A stretch of 64,000 nt of DNA from CAZSAT01 sp964604675. Lineage in GTDB: Bacteria; Myxococcota_A; UBA796; CAJQPC01. The notes beneath the pieces are model-generated. The model saw nothing but the letters and a program-made list of their open reading frames with translations. It was not told the origin of the DNA and searched no databases. Where the stretch lies: assembly GCA_964604675.1 (NCBI GenBank), contig CAZSAT010000002.1, positions 1-64,000 on the forward strand. Reading direction: 5' to 3'. A program made the translations under genes and the position numbers. Numbering within the stretch: position 1 is the stretch's first letter; each line of letters begins with the position of its first letter. Below are positions 23,464 to 31,467 of the stretch, piece by piece.

Positions 23464-24786
23464 TCACTCCAGGTCCGGCATGCCCAGCTCCCTGCGCAGG
23501 GCCCAGGACACCCACGGCTGCCACGTGGTCTCGATCACCTCCACCACCTCACGAGCGGCCGCGGGGTGCGCGCGGGCCCAGGGGGCGGTGAGCTCCAGGA
23601 AGTTGCCCCTGGGCTGGCCGTCGGGGTCCTCGCCGTAGCTGAACAGGTCGTAGCGGAGGTCGTGGCCACCGAGCTCGAGCAGCTCGACCCCCAGCTCGAA
23701 GCTGTCGGGGTCGCCGAGCGCCACAAGCACGCTCCGCTGGAGGCGTTCGTCGAAGGCGGCTCGATCCCGCGCGTCCTGGTGGAGCACGGGCAGGGCGGCG
23801 GCCCACACCGCCGGACAGTCGTCGCACGCCTCGTCCGTCCAGCTGCTGAAGAAGTGGGCGGCGTCTTCGCACCCGCCGCGTGCCGCGATGCTGCTCGCGC
23901 TGTGGGGGAGCTTCTCCACCTTGGCGCGGAGGCGGTCGGACACCCTCCTCGGGTGGTCCCTGAACGAGCGGTCGCAGATCAGGTCGACCGGGTCGGCGTA
24001 GCGGTCGGGCACCCCCTGCTCGGCGAGAAACCGGATGGGCTCCAGCTCTTCACGGCTCGCGGCCCGCTCCCCGAGCAGGTCCAGGAGCAGCGCGGCGCGG
24101 GGGTGCCCGCCCGCCTGCTCGACGGCCTCGCGCGCGATGGCGACGACCCAGTCGGGGGCCGTGAGGTCGCTGGAATAGCCCAGCTCGAGCTCCCCTTCGA
24201 CGAGGAGGTTGGCGGCCTCCCACGCGTCGTCTCGGAAGGCGCCGGCTGGCAGGGGCCCGGCGTCGTGCAGCACGGCGTGGCGGAGCACCTCGCGCCTCCG
24301 CTCGCCGTAGATCCGGTCGTGGGCGTGTCCGGGGAACGCGGCCTGCAGCGCCCCGCCGCAGAGATCGGCTCCGCAGGCGTGGTCGAGCTGATCGGGCAGC
24401 TTGTCGACCACCGTGTCCCATCCCGCCGAGCACCTCCACCCGAGGGCGCGCTCGAGGTCGCCCGCGTCCACGAGGGCGGCGAAGGCGGCCTCCCGCTCGG
24501 CCCGGCTGTTGCCCCCGCTGCAGAGCACAGCCCGGTGGTCCGCCGGGTCCGACCACAGCGATGGGCAGGCCTCGACGGCGGCCTCCGCCCGGTCCCCGGC
24601 GCGGCCCGGGAGCCAGGTCGCCCAGGACAGCATGTCGTCCGCCGGCCATGGGCAGGCCCCCTCGTCGCAGCAGGGATGCTCGTCGATCTGCCCGGCCAGC
24701 TCCACGACCACGAGGTCCCACCAGATCGGGGTGACGGCGACGGCTGCCAGGGCGGCTGCAGTGGCGATCGCATGGATGGCGCGCAA
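23464..24786 (-). CDS. Hypothetical protein with N-terminal membrane segment and many cysteines
   Basis: About 440 residues if translation starts at the TTG at 24786, just before a hydrophobic segment (RAIHAIATAAALAAVAVTPIWW) that would be a signal or membrane anchor. The rest is soluble and alpha-helical, with cysteines in short pairs (HPCCDEGAC, CDDCPAV) and repeated helical units that could be a HEAT/TPR-like solenoid. I do not recognise it. The frame is open as far as 24957, so the start is uncertain. It converges on the HU/LRR gene and is divergent from the desaturase. Confidence 0.55.
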   Translation of the reverse strand: MRAIHAIATAAALAAVAVTPIWWDLVVVELAGQIDEHPCCDEGACPWPADDMLSWATWLPGRAGDRAEAAVEACPSLWSDPADHRAVLCSGGNSRAEREAAFAALVDAGDLERALGWRCSAGWDTVVDKLPDQLDHACGADLCGGALQAAFPGHAHDRIYGERRREVLRHAVLHDAGPLPAGAFRDDAWEAANLLVEGELELGYSSDLTAPDWVVAIAREAVEQAGGHPRAALLLDLLGERAASREELEPIRFLAEQGVPDRYADPVDLICDRSFRDHPRRVSDRLRAKVEKLPHSASSIAARGGCEDAAHFFSSWTDEACDDCPAVWAAALPVLHQDARDRAAFDERLQRSVLVALGDPDSFELGVELLELGGHDLRYDLFSYGEDPDGQPRGNFLELTAPWARAHPAAAREVVEVIETTWQPWVSWALRRELGMPDLE

Positions 24787-24866
24787 GTCGGTCTCGGAGG
24801 GACGATAACCGTGCTGCAGTCCTGGTTCGTCCCTGTTCGTCCCACTGCACGACCAGACCTGCGCGC

Positions 24867-24884
24867 CCTCGCTGGTGAGCGAGG
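24867..24884. promoter_or_regulatory. Perfect 7-bp inverted repeat in the divergent region
   Basis: CCTCGCT (24867..24873) and AGCGAGG (24878..24884) pair around GGTG. It lies between the two divergent genes (170 bases apart) and could be an operator or an RNA hairpin in either leader. No regulator is adjacent. Confidence 0.35.
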
Positions 24885-24902
24885 CCCTGACAACGCACCG
24901 TA

Positions 24903-24916
24903 GATCGCGCGCGATC
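24903..24916. promoter_or_regulatory. Perfect 14-bp palindrome upstream of the desaturase
   Basis: GATCGCGCGCGATC is identical to its reverse complement. It is centred about 47 bases before the desaturase start and follows CTGACAACGCACCGTA, which may contain promoter elements. A dimeric repressor could bind there, for example to control membrane fluidity. High GC makes CG-rich palindromes more likely by chance. Confidence 0.35.
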
Positions 24917-24955
24917 CGGGCCGGCGGGCTATTCGGCGCGCATCCAGGAGACCCC

Positions 24956-26011
24956 ATGCCCCTCGTGAGCCGCGTGCTCAGGCCCCCGCGCTACGGGTGG
25001 GCCGACGATCAGGGTCTGGCCGTGAAGCCCTCGACCGGGCAGCTGCTGAGCGAGTTCGCCCACCGGCTGAACGTGTTCTCGACGCGGAAGAACTGGCTGG
25101 CGCTCACCAGCTGGCTCCAGCCCATCGCGCTCGTTCCCTTCTTCTTGATCTTCCTGCTGAAGTACTTCACGTGGCCGCTCGCGGTCGCCGCGTTCGTCTA
25201 CAGCATGATCGGCATGGGGAGCCACGGCACCACCTGGTACCACCGCTTCAGCACCCACGGTGCCTACAAGTTCAGCCACGGCTTCTGGCGCTTCCTCACC
25301 CAGAACCTGGTCGTGAAGGCGGTCTCCGAGGAGCTCTACGTGGTGTCCCACCTGGTGCACCACCACAAGTCCGACCGGCCCGGCGACCCCTACCTCGCCG
25401 AGAACGGCTTCCTGTACTGCTTCATCGCGGATGCGGTGCACCAGCCCATCGCGTGGGACCTGAGCGAGCGCGACTACACCCGCACAACCGCCTGGCTCAA
25501 GCGGACCGGCATCCCGATGAACAGCTACGCGGAGTACCAGGTGTGGGGCTCCATCTCGAAGCCGGTGGCCACGTGGGTCCACTGGGCGCTGAACTGGGGC
25601 TTCTGGTACGGGGTCTTCTGGCTGGTGGGAGGCCACGCCCTGGCCACGGCGCTCTTCGGCGGCGCCTGCTTCTGGGCCTTCGGCGTGCGCACCTTCAACT
25701 GGGGTGGCCACGGTGGCGGCAAGGACCGCCGCGTGGACGGCGAGGACTTCAGCCACGACGACCGGTCGATCAACCAGCTCTGGCCCGGCTTCGTGGCCGG
25801 GGAGTGGCACAGCAACCACCACCTCTTCCCGAGCAGCGCCCGGAGTGGCTTCAAGACCTGGCAGCTCGATCTTCCCTGGTTCTACATCCGGGCGCTGCAT
25901 GCGCTCGGCGGCGTGACCGAGTTCAACGACGCCAAGCAGACCTTCCACGAGAAGCACTACGGTCCCTGGCTCGATGCTCGCGCGGCCGAGGCGGTCGAGC
26001 AGGCCTCGTAG
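24956..26011 (+). CDS. Membrane fatty acid desaturase
   Basis: 351 residues. Three histidine boxes bind the di-iron centre: HGTTWYHRFSTH near residue 91, HLVHHHKSD near 137, and EWHSNHHLFP near 285. Hydrophobic segments flank them (IALVPFFLIFLLKYF, ALNWGFWYGVFWLVGGHALATALF). It should insert a double bond into an acyl chain (acyl-CoA or acyl-lipid) at the inner membrane. The position of the new bond cannot be told. The ATG at 24956 has CAGGAG seven bases upstream, a real ribosome-binding site, and the 170-base region before it holds two inverted repeats that may regulate it. Confidence 0.88.
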   Translation: MPLVSRVLRPPRYGWADDQGLAVKPSTGQLLSEFAHRLNVFSTRKNWLALTSWLQPIALVPFFLIFLLKYFTWPLAVAAFVYSMIGMGSHGTTWYHRFSTHGAYKFSHGFWRFLTQNLVVKAVSEELYVVSHLVHHHKSDRPGDPYLAENGFLYCFIADAVHQPIAWDLSERDYTRTTAWLKRTGIPMNSYAEYQVWGSISKPVATWVHWALNWGFWYGVFWLVGGHALATALFGGACFWAFGVRTFNWGGHGGGKDRRVDGEDFSHDDRSINQLWPGFVAGEWHSNHHLFPSSARSGFKTWQLDLPWFYIRALHALGGVTEFNDAKQTFHEKHYGPWLDARAAEAVEQAS

Positions 26012-26093
26012 CGCTCGGCGCAGGCTCGGCACGAGGCTCGAGCGCCGGCCCCGCCGCGACGGAGGGCGATCCTCCGAGCCCCCGTGGGGGTGG

Positions 26094-26099
26094 TACAAC
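26094..26099 (+). promoter_or_regulatory. Extended -10-like hexamer TACAAC
   Basis: TGG-TACAAC ends six bases before the GTG at 26106. The six spacer bases are CGGAGG; a Shine-Dalgarno-like GGAGG that touches the start codon is too close to work for initiation there, which favours a leaderless message. Confidence 0.45.
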
Positions 26100-26105
26100 C
26101 GGAGG

Positions 26106-27032
26106 GTGCAGCCCGCCGCGCTACTGTTGGCCTTCGCCTGGCTGGCCGGCTGCCAGCCCGAGGAGGTGACCGAGCCGGTCGCGTCCGACGACACGGGCGG
26201 CACGCGCTTCGAGGCCGAGGTCGAGGCCCCCGAGCCGACCTGGGACGCCGCCACGGCGGCCGCGACCCTGGAGGCGATCCTGGCTGGCGGCCTGCCGAGC
26301 GCCATGGACTACGAGTCCCACTTCCTCGAGACCACGATCGCCTACGCGCAGCCAGCGGATGCCGGCGAAGGTGTGCCCGCGTGTCCCTCCGAGGGCGCCA
26401 ACGGTGGCTACGCCTGGGAGGCGCTCAACGGCTGCGACACACAGGACGGCTGGCGCTTCTTCGGCCTGGCCGAGTACCTGCCGTCCACCGAGTACGAGAG
26501 CGGCTCGACCTTTGCGCGCTACAGCTACGGCATCGTGACGGACTTCGAGGTGCTCGGTCCCGACGGGCAGACCTTCGACTCCGGGGGAAGCGCCGGGCAC
26601 CATGCGGAGCACGACCTGGCCAGCGACACCGTGCAGGCCTTCGACTGGATCTCGGGCAGCGCGCAGATCACCTGGGCCGACGACTGGTTCGCCGACAACG
26701 TCTCGGGCACGCTCGAGGCCTACTGGCACGGTCCGGACCGCACGATGGCCCTGAACGGCGGCGTGGCGTGGACCGGCGTGGCCCTCTACTTCCAGGACGT
26801 GCTCGTCGACCCCGGTCACTGCGAGGAGCCGTCGGTCACGGGCGCGGTGCACCTGCTGGGGCCCGAGGATGCCTGGTACGTGCTCGACTTCGGCGAGGCC
26901 TGCGACACCTGCGCCGAGGTCACCTTCCACGTCGGCACCGCGCTCGGTACGGCCTGCGTCGACGTGCAGGACAGCGTGCGCGCGCACGGCGAACGGCTCG
27001 AGCAGCCGGCGCGCGCCGTGGCGGCCCGGTGA
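26106..27032 (+). CDS. Lipoprotein of unknown function, first gene of a DUF1549/DUF1501 operon
   Basis: 308 residues. The signal MQPAALLLAFAWLAGCQPEE (GTG start) ends in lipobox AGC. An acidic Thr-rich linker follows. The body has cysteines in EALNGCDTQDGW, HCEEP and EACDTCAEV, and a beta-rich pattern; no family recognised. The TGA overlaps the next ATG by one base. It is likely co-transcribed with the two following genes and may act with them at the cell surface. Confidence 0.75.
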   Translation: MQPAALLLAFAWLAGCQPEEVTEPVASDDTGGTRFEAEVEAPEPTWDAATAAATLEAILAGGLPSAMDYESHFLETTIAYAQPADAGEGVPACPSEGANGGYAWEALNGCDTQDGWRFFGLAEYLPSTEYESGSTFARYSYGIVTDFEVLGPDGQTFDSGGSAGHHAEHDLASDTVQAFDWISGSAQITWADDWFADNVSGTLEAYWHGPDRTMALNGGVAWTGVALYFQDVLVDPGHCEEPSVTGAVHLLGPEDAWYVLDFGEACDTCAEVTFHVGTALGTACVDVQDSVRAHGERLEQPARAVAAR

Positions 27033-28657
27033 TGCCGCTCGCGCTGCTGCTCTGGGGCTGTCCGGAACCGATCGGCGTCGACGAGCAGCCCCTCGCTTCA
27101 CCCTACGAAGCGCTCCCCGACGCGCTGTTGTTGCGGCGCTTGTCGCTGGACCTCCGCGGCGTGGTGCCCACCCTCGACGAGCTGGAGCAGGTCGAGGCCG
27201 ACCCGGACGCCCTCTGGACCCTGCGCGATGCCTTCCTCGACGACCCGCGCTTCCGTGAGCGCCTGGTCCACCTGCTCGCCGAGCGCTGGCTCACCCGCTG
27301 GGAGGAGCAGGAGATCAGCCACGTCGACTACCACCTCGACGACGACCAGGCCTTCGACTACCACGTGGCCTTCGGCTCGGAACCGCTCCAGCTGATGGCC
27401 GAGGTCGCGGTCCACGACGAGCCGTGGCCCACGGTCGTCACCGCCGACTGGACGGTGGCCAACGAGCTGCTGGGGGAGATCTGGCCGCTCGATCGCGACG
27501 AGGGGGAGGGCTGGCAACGTGCGACGTGGACCGACGGGCGGCCGGCGGCGGGTGTCCTGGCCACCAACGGCCTGTGGTGGCGCTACCTGTCCAACGGCGG
27601 CAACGAGCAGCGGGCGCGCGTGGCCGCGATGTCGCGGCTGCTCCTCTGCGAGGACTACCTCGAGCGCCCGGTGACCTTCTCGCGCACGGCCGGCCTGGAC
27701 GCCGACGCCACCGACGCCGCCCTCAGCACGGACCCCGGTTGCCTCGCCTGCCACGCCTCGATCGAGCCCCTGCGCGTGGTGTTCTACGGCTTCCAGACGC
27801 TCATCCAGTACAACGCCCACGAGGCCGATCGCTACCACCCGGAGCGCGAGCGTGAGGGGCTGCTCGGCGAAGGCATCGAGCCGGCGTACTTCGGCACGCC
27901 GATCGATGGTCTCGCCGACCTCGGGCGCATGATCGCGGGGGACAGCCGCTTCTACCGGTGCACCGCCGAGCAGGCCGCGTCGTCGCTGTGGCGTCGGGAC
28001 GTCGTCGCCGCGGACTTCGAGGTGGTCGACGAGCTCCGGGCCGGCTTCGTGAGCACCGGCTTCCTCTACCGGGACCTGCTCGCTGCGGTCACGGAGACGC
28101 CGTCCTACACGGCGGGCGGGCTCGACGAGGCGGTCGCCACCGACGAGCAGTGGTCGATCGAGGTCGTGCAGCGCATGGTCACCCCCGACCAGTACGACAC
28201 CCTGGTCGAAGAGCTGACGGGCTTCACCTGGTTCGACGAGGGGGGCTGGAACCTGCTGCGCTCGGACCGCTACGGGTTCCGCGTGATGGCGGGCGGCGTG
28301 GACGGGGTGATGGTCACCTCGCCCCAGCAGGACCCGGGGCTGACGTGGGCGCTCGTGTTGAAGCGGCACGCCGAGAGCGCGGGCTTCCACGTGGTCCAGA
28401 CCGAGCTGGTCGACGGGGAGGCTGGACAGGGGTTCTTCGTGCAGGACCTGGATCTGGACAGCCGCCCCGGGGACCCCGCCTTCAGCGAGCAGCTCGCCAC
28501 GAGCTGGCTGCGCTTGACCTCCGAGGCGCTCGATGGCGAGCTGCAGGCCTCCTACGAAGCGCTCTGGGAGGAGCTGGAGTCCGCCGGGGACGCCGAACAG
28601 GCGTGGTCGTCGCTCGTCGCGGTGATGCTGAGGGACCCCAAGGTGGTCACCTACTGA
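27032..28657 (+). CDS. DUF1549-like lipoprotein with one CxxCH heme motif
   Basis: 541 residues. Signal MPLALLLWGCPEP with lipobox WGC. Residues 25 to 45 (ALLLRRLSLDLRGVVPTLDELE) match the start of DUF1549 domains, common in planctomycete-type cytochrome-like proteins. CLACHASIEPL near residue 235 is a CxxCH heme c motif followed by the usual I-x-P. The C-terminal half (residues 340 to 540) has no family I can name. Such proteins usually pair with a DUF1501 partner, as here, and are thought to act in the periplasm, but their reaction is unknown. TGATG overlaps at both ends show translational coupling. Confidence 0.8.
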   Translation: MPLALLLWGCPEPIGVDEQPLASPYEALPDALLLRRLSLDLRGVVPTLDELEQVEADPDALWTLRDAFLDDPRFRERLVHLLAERWLTRWEEQEISHVDYHLDDDQAFDYHVAFGSEPLQLMAEVAVHDEPWPTVVTADWTVANELLGEIWPLDRDEGEGWQRATWTDGRPAAGVLATNGLWWRYLSNGGNEQRARVAAMSRLLLCEDYLERPVTFSRTAGLDADATDAALSTDPGCLACHASIEPLRVVFYGFQTLIQYNAHEADRYHPEREREGLLGEGIEPAYFGTPIDGLADLGRMIAGDSRFYRCTAEQAASSLWRRDVVAADFEVVDELRAGFVSTGFLYRDLLAAVTETPSYTAGGLDEAVATDEQWSIEVVQRMVTPDQYDTLVEELTGFTWFDEGGWNLLRSDRYGFRVMAGGVDGVMVTSPQQDPGLTWALVLKRHAESAGFHVVQTELVDGEAGQGFFVQDLDLDSRPGDPAFSEQLATSWLRLTSEALDGELQASYEALWEELESAGDAEQAWSSLVAVMLRDPKVVTY

Positions 28658-29940
28658 TGCTCGACCGTCGCCAGCTGTTGAAGGCGCTCGGCGCGAGCGC
28701 GGCGACGGCGGGGCTCCTGGCGCCGCCCACCCTCGCCGGCCGCGGGTCCGGTGAGCGGAAGTTCCTGTTCGTCTACCTGGACGGCGGCTGGGACACCCTG
28801 AAGTTCGCAACCCCCAAGTTCGACGCCGGCGCCATCGAGATGGAGGACGGCGCGGGCCTCGCCGAGGCCCACGGCATTCCCTTCGTCACCTCGGAGCGGC
28901 GACCGGCGGTCGACACCTTCATGGAGGCTTACGGCGATCGCTGCTGCGTGGTCAACGGCATGGAGGTGCAGTCGGTCGCCCACGAGGCGTGCCGCCGCAT
29001 CCTGATGACCGGCGAGTCCCAGGGTGGCTTCGACGACTGGCCGTCGATCATCGCCGCCCACAGCTCGCTCGACACGATGGTGCTTCCGTACGTCGTGATG
29101 AGCGGCTGGGCCTACACGGGCGCCTACACCTCGTCGGTGGTGCGCGTGGGCGCGAACGGCCAGCTGCCCGACCTGTTGGACGGGACCGCGGTGGAGGCGA
29201 GCCGCACGCCCGTGTCGCTCCCGAGCCAGCCGCTGCAGGACCTGGCCGACAGCTGGCTGCAGGCGCGGGTCGACGCGCTGGCGGCGGAGGCGCCGCCCGG
29301 CCGTCGGCAGGAGTTCCACGCGGGCTACGAGCGGCTGCTCGGGGACCTGCAGTCCCTCGGCGGCTCCCAGGATCTGGCGCTGGAGGTGCCCTACGACGGG
29401 TGCACCCGCGACCTCGCCGCCACCTCCGCTGCGATCTTCGATCTGATGGAGGCGGGCATGACCCGCTGCGGCATGGTCTCGTTCCGTGGGCTCTGCGACT
29501 ACGGCTGGGATGGCCACGTCGACATCGCGTACCAGGACAACCACTACGAGTTCCTGTTCGACTACCTGCTGTCGATGATGGAGGACCTGGCCACCCGGAC
29601 CGCCCCCTCGGGGGCGCCGCTGGAGGAGGAGCTGGTCGTCGTGGTCTGCTCGGAGATGGGGAGGCACCCGATCCTGAACAGCGGGATCGGTCGCGACCAC
29701 TGGACCTACACGTCGTTCATGCTGCTGGGCGCAGGCGTGCAGGGCGGCCAGGTCATCGGTGGGGTCGACGACGACTTCGTCGGCCAGAACGTGGACCCGG
29801 TCAGCGGTGAGGTCAGCGACGCGGGGGAAGCCCTGGTGGCGAAGCACCTGGGAGCCACCCTCTTGACCCTCGCCGGTTTGGATCCCGGCGACCACATCGC
29901 GCAGGGCGGCAGCGTGTTGGAAGCGGCGCTGCAGCTGTGA
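28657..29940 (+). CDS. DUF1501 protein with Tat-like signal
   Basis: 427 residues. The N-terminus MLDRRQLLKALGASAATAGLLAPPTLAG has a twin-arginine motif (RRQLLK) and a hydrophobic stretch. The body begins KFLFVYLDGGWDTLKF, typical of DUF1501, which belongs to the alkaline-phosphatase-like fold; SEMGRHPILN and GRDHW with HLGATLLTLAGLD fit the later metal-binding region. Its substrate is unknown. The partnership with DUF1549 is well known from planctomycetes. It starts within the stop of the previous gene, and the next gene starts within its own stop. Confidence 0.85.
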   Translation: MLDRRQLLKALGASAATAGLLAPPTLAGRGSGERKFLFVYLDGGWDTLKFATPKFDAGAIEMEDGAGLAEAHGIPFVTSERRPAVDTFMEAYGDRCCVVNGMEVQSVAHEACRRILMTGESQGGFDDWPSIIAAHSSLDTMVLPYVVMSGWAYTGAYTSSVVRVGANGQLPDLLDGTAVEASRTPVSLPSQPLQDLADSWLQARVDALAAEAPPGRRQEFHAGYERLLGDLQSLGGSQDLALEVPYDGCTRDLAATSAAIFDLMEAGMTRCGMVSFRGLCDYGWDGHVDIAYQDNHYEFLFDYLLSMMEDLATRTAPSGAPLEEELVVVVCSEMGRHPILNSGIGRDHWTYTSFMLLGAGVQGGQVIGGVDDDFVGQNVDPVSGEVSDAGEALVAKHLGATLLTLAGLDPGDHIAQGGSVLEAALQL

Positions 29941-30908
29941 TCGGGGCGCCGGTGTTCGCCGACGTGCAGCACCACCGCGCGCCGTTCCCGTGCTTCACGT
30001 CCGAGCGGGCNNNNNNNNNNGCGCTCTCGGATGAGCAGCTGGCCTGGCTGGAGGCCCTCTACGACGAGCCGTTGGCCTGGCAGCACCACCGGGACGCCTT
30101 CTACCGAGCCTCCCTGAGCGACGTGAGCGAGCGCCTGCCGGAGCCCTTCCGTCGCGCGGTGCTCGAGGCCATGCGGGCGGCGACGGGGCTGCCGTTGATC
30201 GATCGCGTCCAGCTCACCGTGCAGCGCATGGCGCCGGGCGAGTACGCAGGCCCTCACACCGACCGGCCGCTGGTAGGCTTCGAGGCGGCGCGACTGATCG
30301 TGCAGCTGGGTCCGGACTGGCGCCCGGGGGACGGTGGCTCGTTCGACCTCCACCCCGACCCGGACGGCGAGCGCACCGTGCTGTCGCGTCCGCCCAGACG
30401 GAACGCGGGCTTCGGCTTCGTGATGGGACCCGCGAGCTACCACTCGGTGCAGCCAGTGGTCCGGGAGCGCCGAACGGCGGTGTTCAACTGCTGGCACGTC
30501 GGCAACACGGAAGGGGTCGCCGCCTGGGTGGCCGAGGAGCTGGAGGACCTGCACTTCGGCGACCTGCCCGGCGCCCTCGAGCCGGTGGCGGCGCAAGCCG
30601 AGCCGTCGTTGCCGGAGGAGCAGACCCACCGGGCGGGCTGCGTGGCCTGGTTGATGCAACGCTGGGGCTTCTCCGTCGACGAGGTGGTCGCGGGCTACCG
30701 CGAAGCGCTCGAGCCTCGCTCCCAGGGCGTGGTCGCACTGGCCCGCTGGGTGGTGCGCCTCTCGACCGAGGACTTCGACGTCGCTGCCTGGGGGCGCCTG
30801 TCCACGAGCTTGCCCGTCGACCCACGGGTGGACCGCGTGGTGTCGGCGCTGTTTCCAGGGGCGAGGACCGCGGTCGGGACGCCTGGAGGGAGCACGCCAC
30901 CCCGGTAG
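29937..30908 (+). CDS. 2-oxoglutarate/Fe(II)-dependent dioxygenase-like protein (contains an assembly gap)
   Basis: About 323 residues, with four lost to a ten-N gap near the N-terminus. The core has GPHTDRPLVGFEAARLIVQLG (HxD iron ligands near residue 103), GGSFDLHPDP, and SYHSVQPVVRERRTAVFNCW with the second His and an Arg for 2-oxoglutarate, the facial triad layout of prolyl-4-hydroxylase-like oxygenases. The C-terminal 130 residues have no clear match. The GTG start overlaps the DUF1501 stop as GTGA. It may modify a product of the operon. Reading frame is the same on both sides of the gap. Confidence 0.75.
   Translation: MIGAPVFADVQHHRAPFPCFTSERXXXXALSDEQLAWLEALYDEPLAWQHHRDAFYRASLSDVSERLPEPFRRAVLEAMRAATGLPLIDRVQLTVQRMAPGEYAGPHTDRPLVGFEAARLIVQLGPDWRPGDGGSFDLHPDPDGERTVLSRPPRRNAGFGFVMGPASYHSVQPVVRERRTAVFNCWHVGNTEGVAAWVAEELEDLHFGDLPGALEPVAAQAEPSLPEEQTHRAGCVAWLMQRWGFSVDEVVAGYREALEPRSQGVVALARWVVRLSTEDFDVAAWGRLSTSLPVDPRVDRVVSALFPGARTAVGTPGGSTPPR
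30011..30020. other. Assembly gap (ten Ns)
   Basis: A run of exactly ten Ns inside the dioxygenase gene. The number is a placeholder; the true gap length is unknown, although the frame agrees on both sides. Confidence 0.99.
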
Positions 30909-30956
30909 CGGATGGAGGGTCCTTGCGGCTACAAACCACCCCACGAGGAGCCGGAC

Positions 30957-31464
30957 ATGCTGTGGTGGACCCTGATCGCCTGTGATGGTGGCGAGAAGCC
31001 CGACGCTGGCGACAGCGCCGGGGTGTCCGCGGACGACACCTCCGCGTCGGTCGGCGACACCGGGGCTGGCGTCGACTCGGACCCGCCCATCACCTACGAC
31101 GAGGCCCAGGTCTCCGGGGTCAGCACCCGCTTGACCGACGCTCACGAGAACCTGGTCTACGTGGCCTGGGAGCAGGGCGCCGCCGCGGAGGTGTGGGTCG
31201 AGTACAGCTTCGACGAGGGGGTCTGGCTGGCGAGCCCCACCGTCGCGGCGGAGGCCGGGGCGCAGGAACACCTGCTGCTCGGGGTTCCCTACGCCACCGA
31301 GGTGACCTTCCGGGTGGCCAACGACTTCGGGGACGGTGGCCGGCGACCTCACCCGCGTCCGCGAGATCACGCCCGAGGGCGAGGTGGTCTGGGACGTGCG
31401 CTGGGACGGGACCTGGATCGGGCGGATGTCGATGATCGACGACCTGTACGCCCTGGTGCCGTAG
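30957..31464 (+). pseudogene. Internally deleted, frameshifted relative of the arylsulfotransferase-like lipoprotein
   Basis: The start MLWWTLIACDGGE is a lipoprotein signal with CGAGGAG seven bases upstream. The next 110 residues (VSGVSTRLTDAHENLVYVAWEQ, YSFDEGVW, LLLGVPYATEVTF) match the N-terminal region of the protein at 43699..45117. Near 31335 the match jumps to that protein's extreme C-terminus, in another frame: LTRVREITPEGEVVW, then WDGTWIG and DDLYALVP followed by TAG at 31462, compared with GRTREALPDGSVVWDVEWDG and DDLYTFMP. About 270 residues of the beta-propeller are missing. It looks like a gene that lost its centre, or an assembly collapse. The stop lies three bases from that of the convergent dehydrogenase. 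Confidence 0.7.
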
Positions 31465-31467
31465 GGA

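Noticed and set aside
30011..30020. N run as a frameshift or biological feature
   Set aside because: Ten Ns are a scaffolding placeholder; the same number occurs at 38082.
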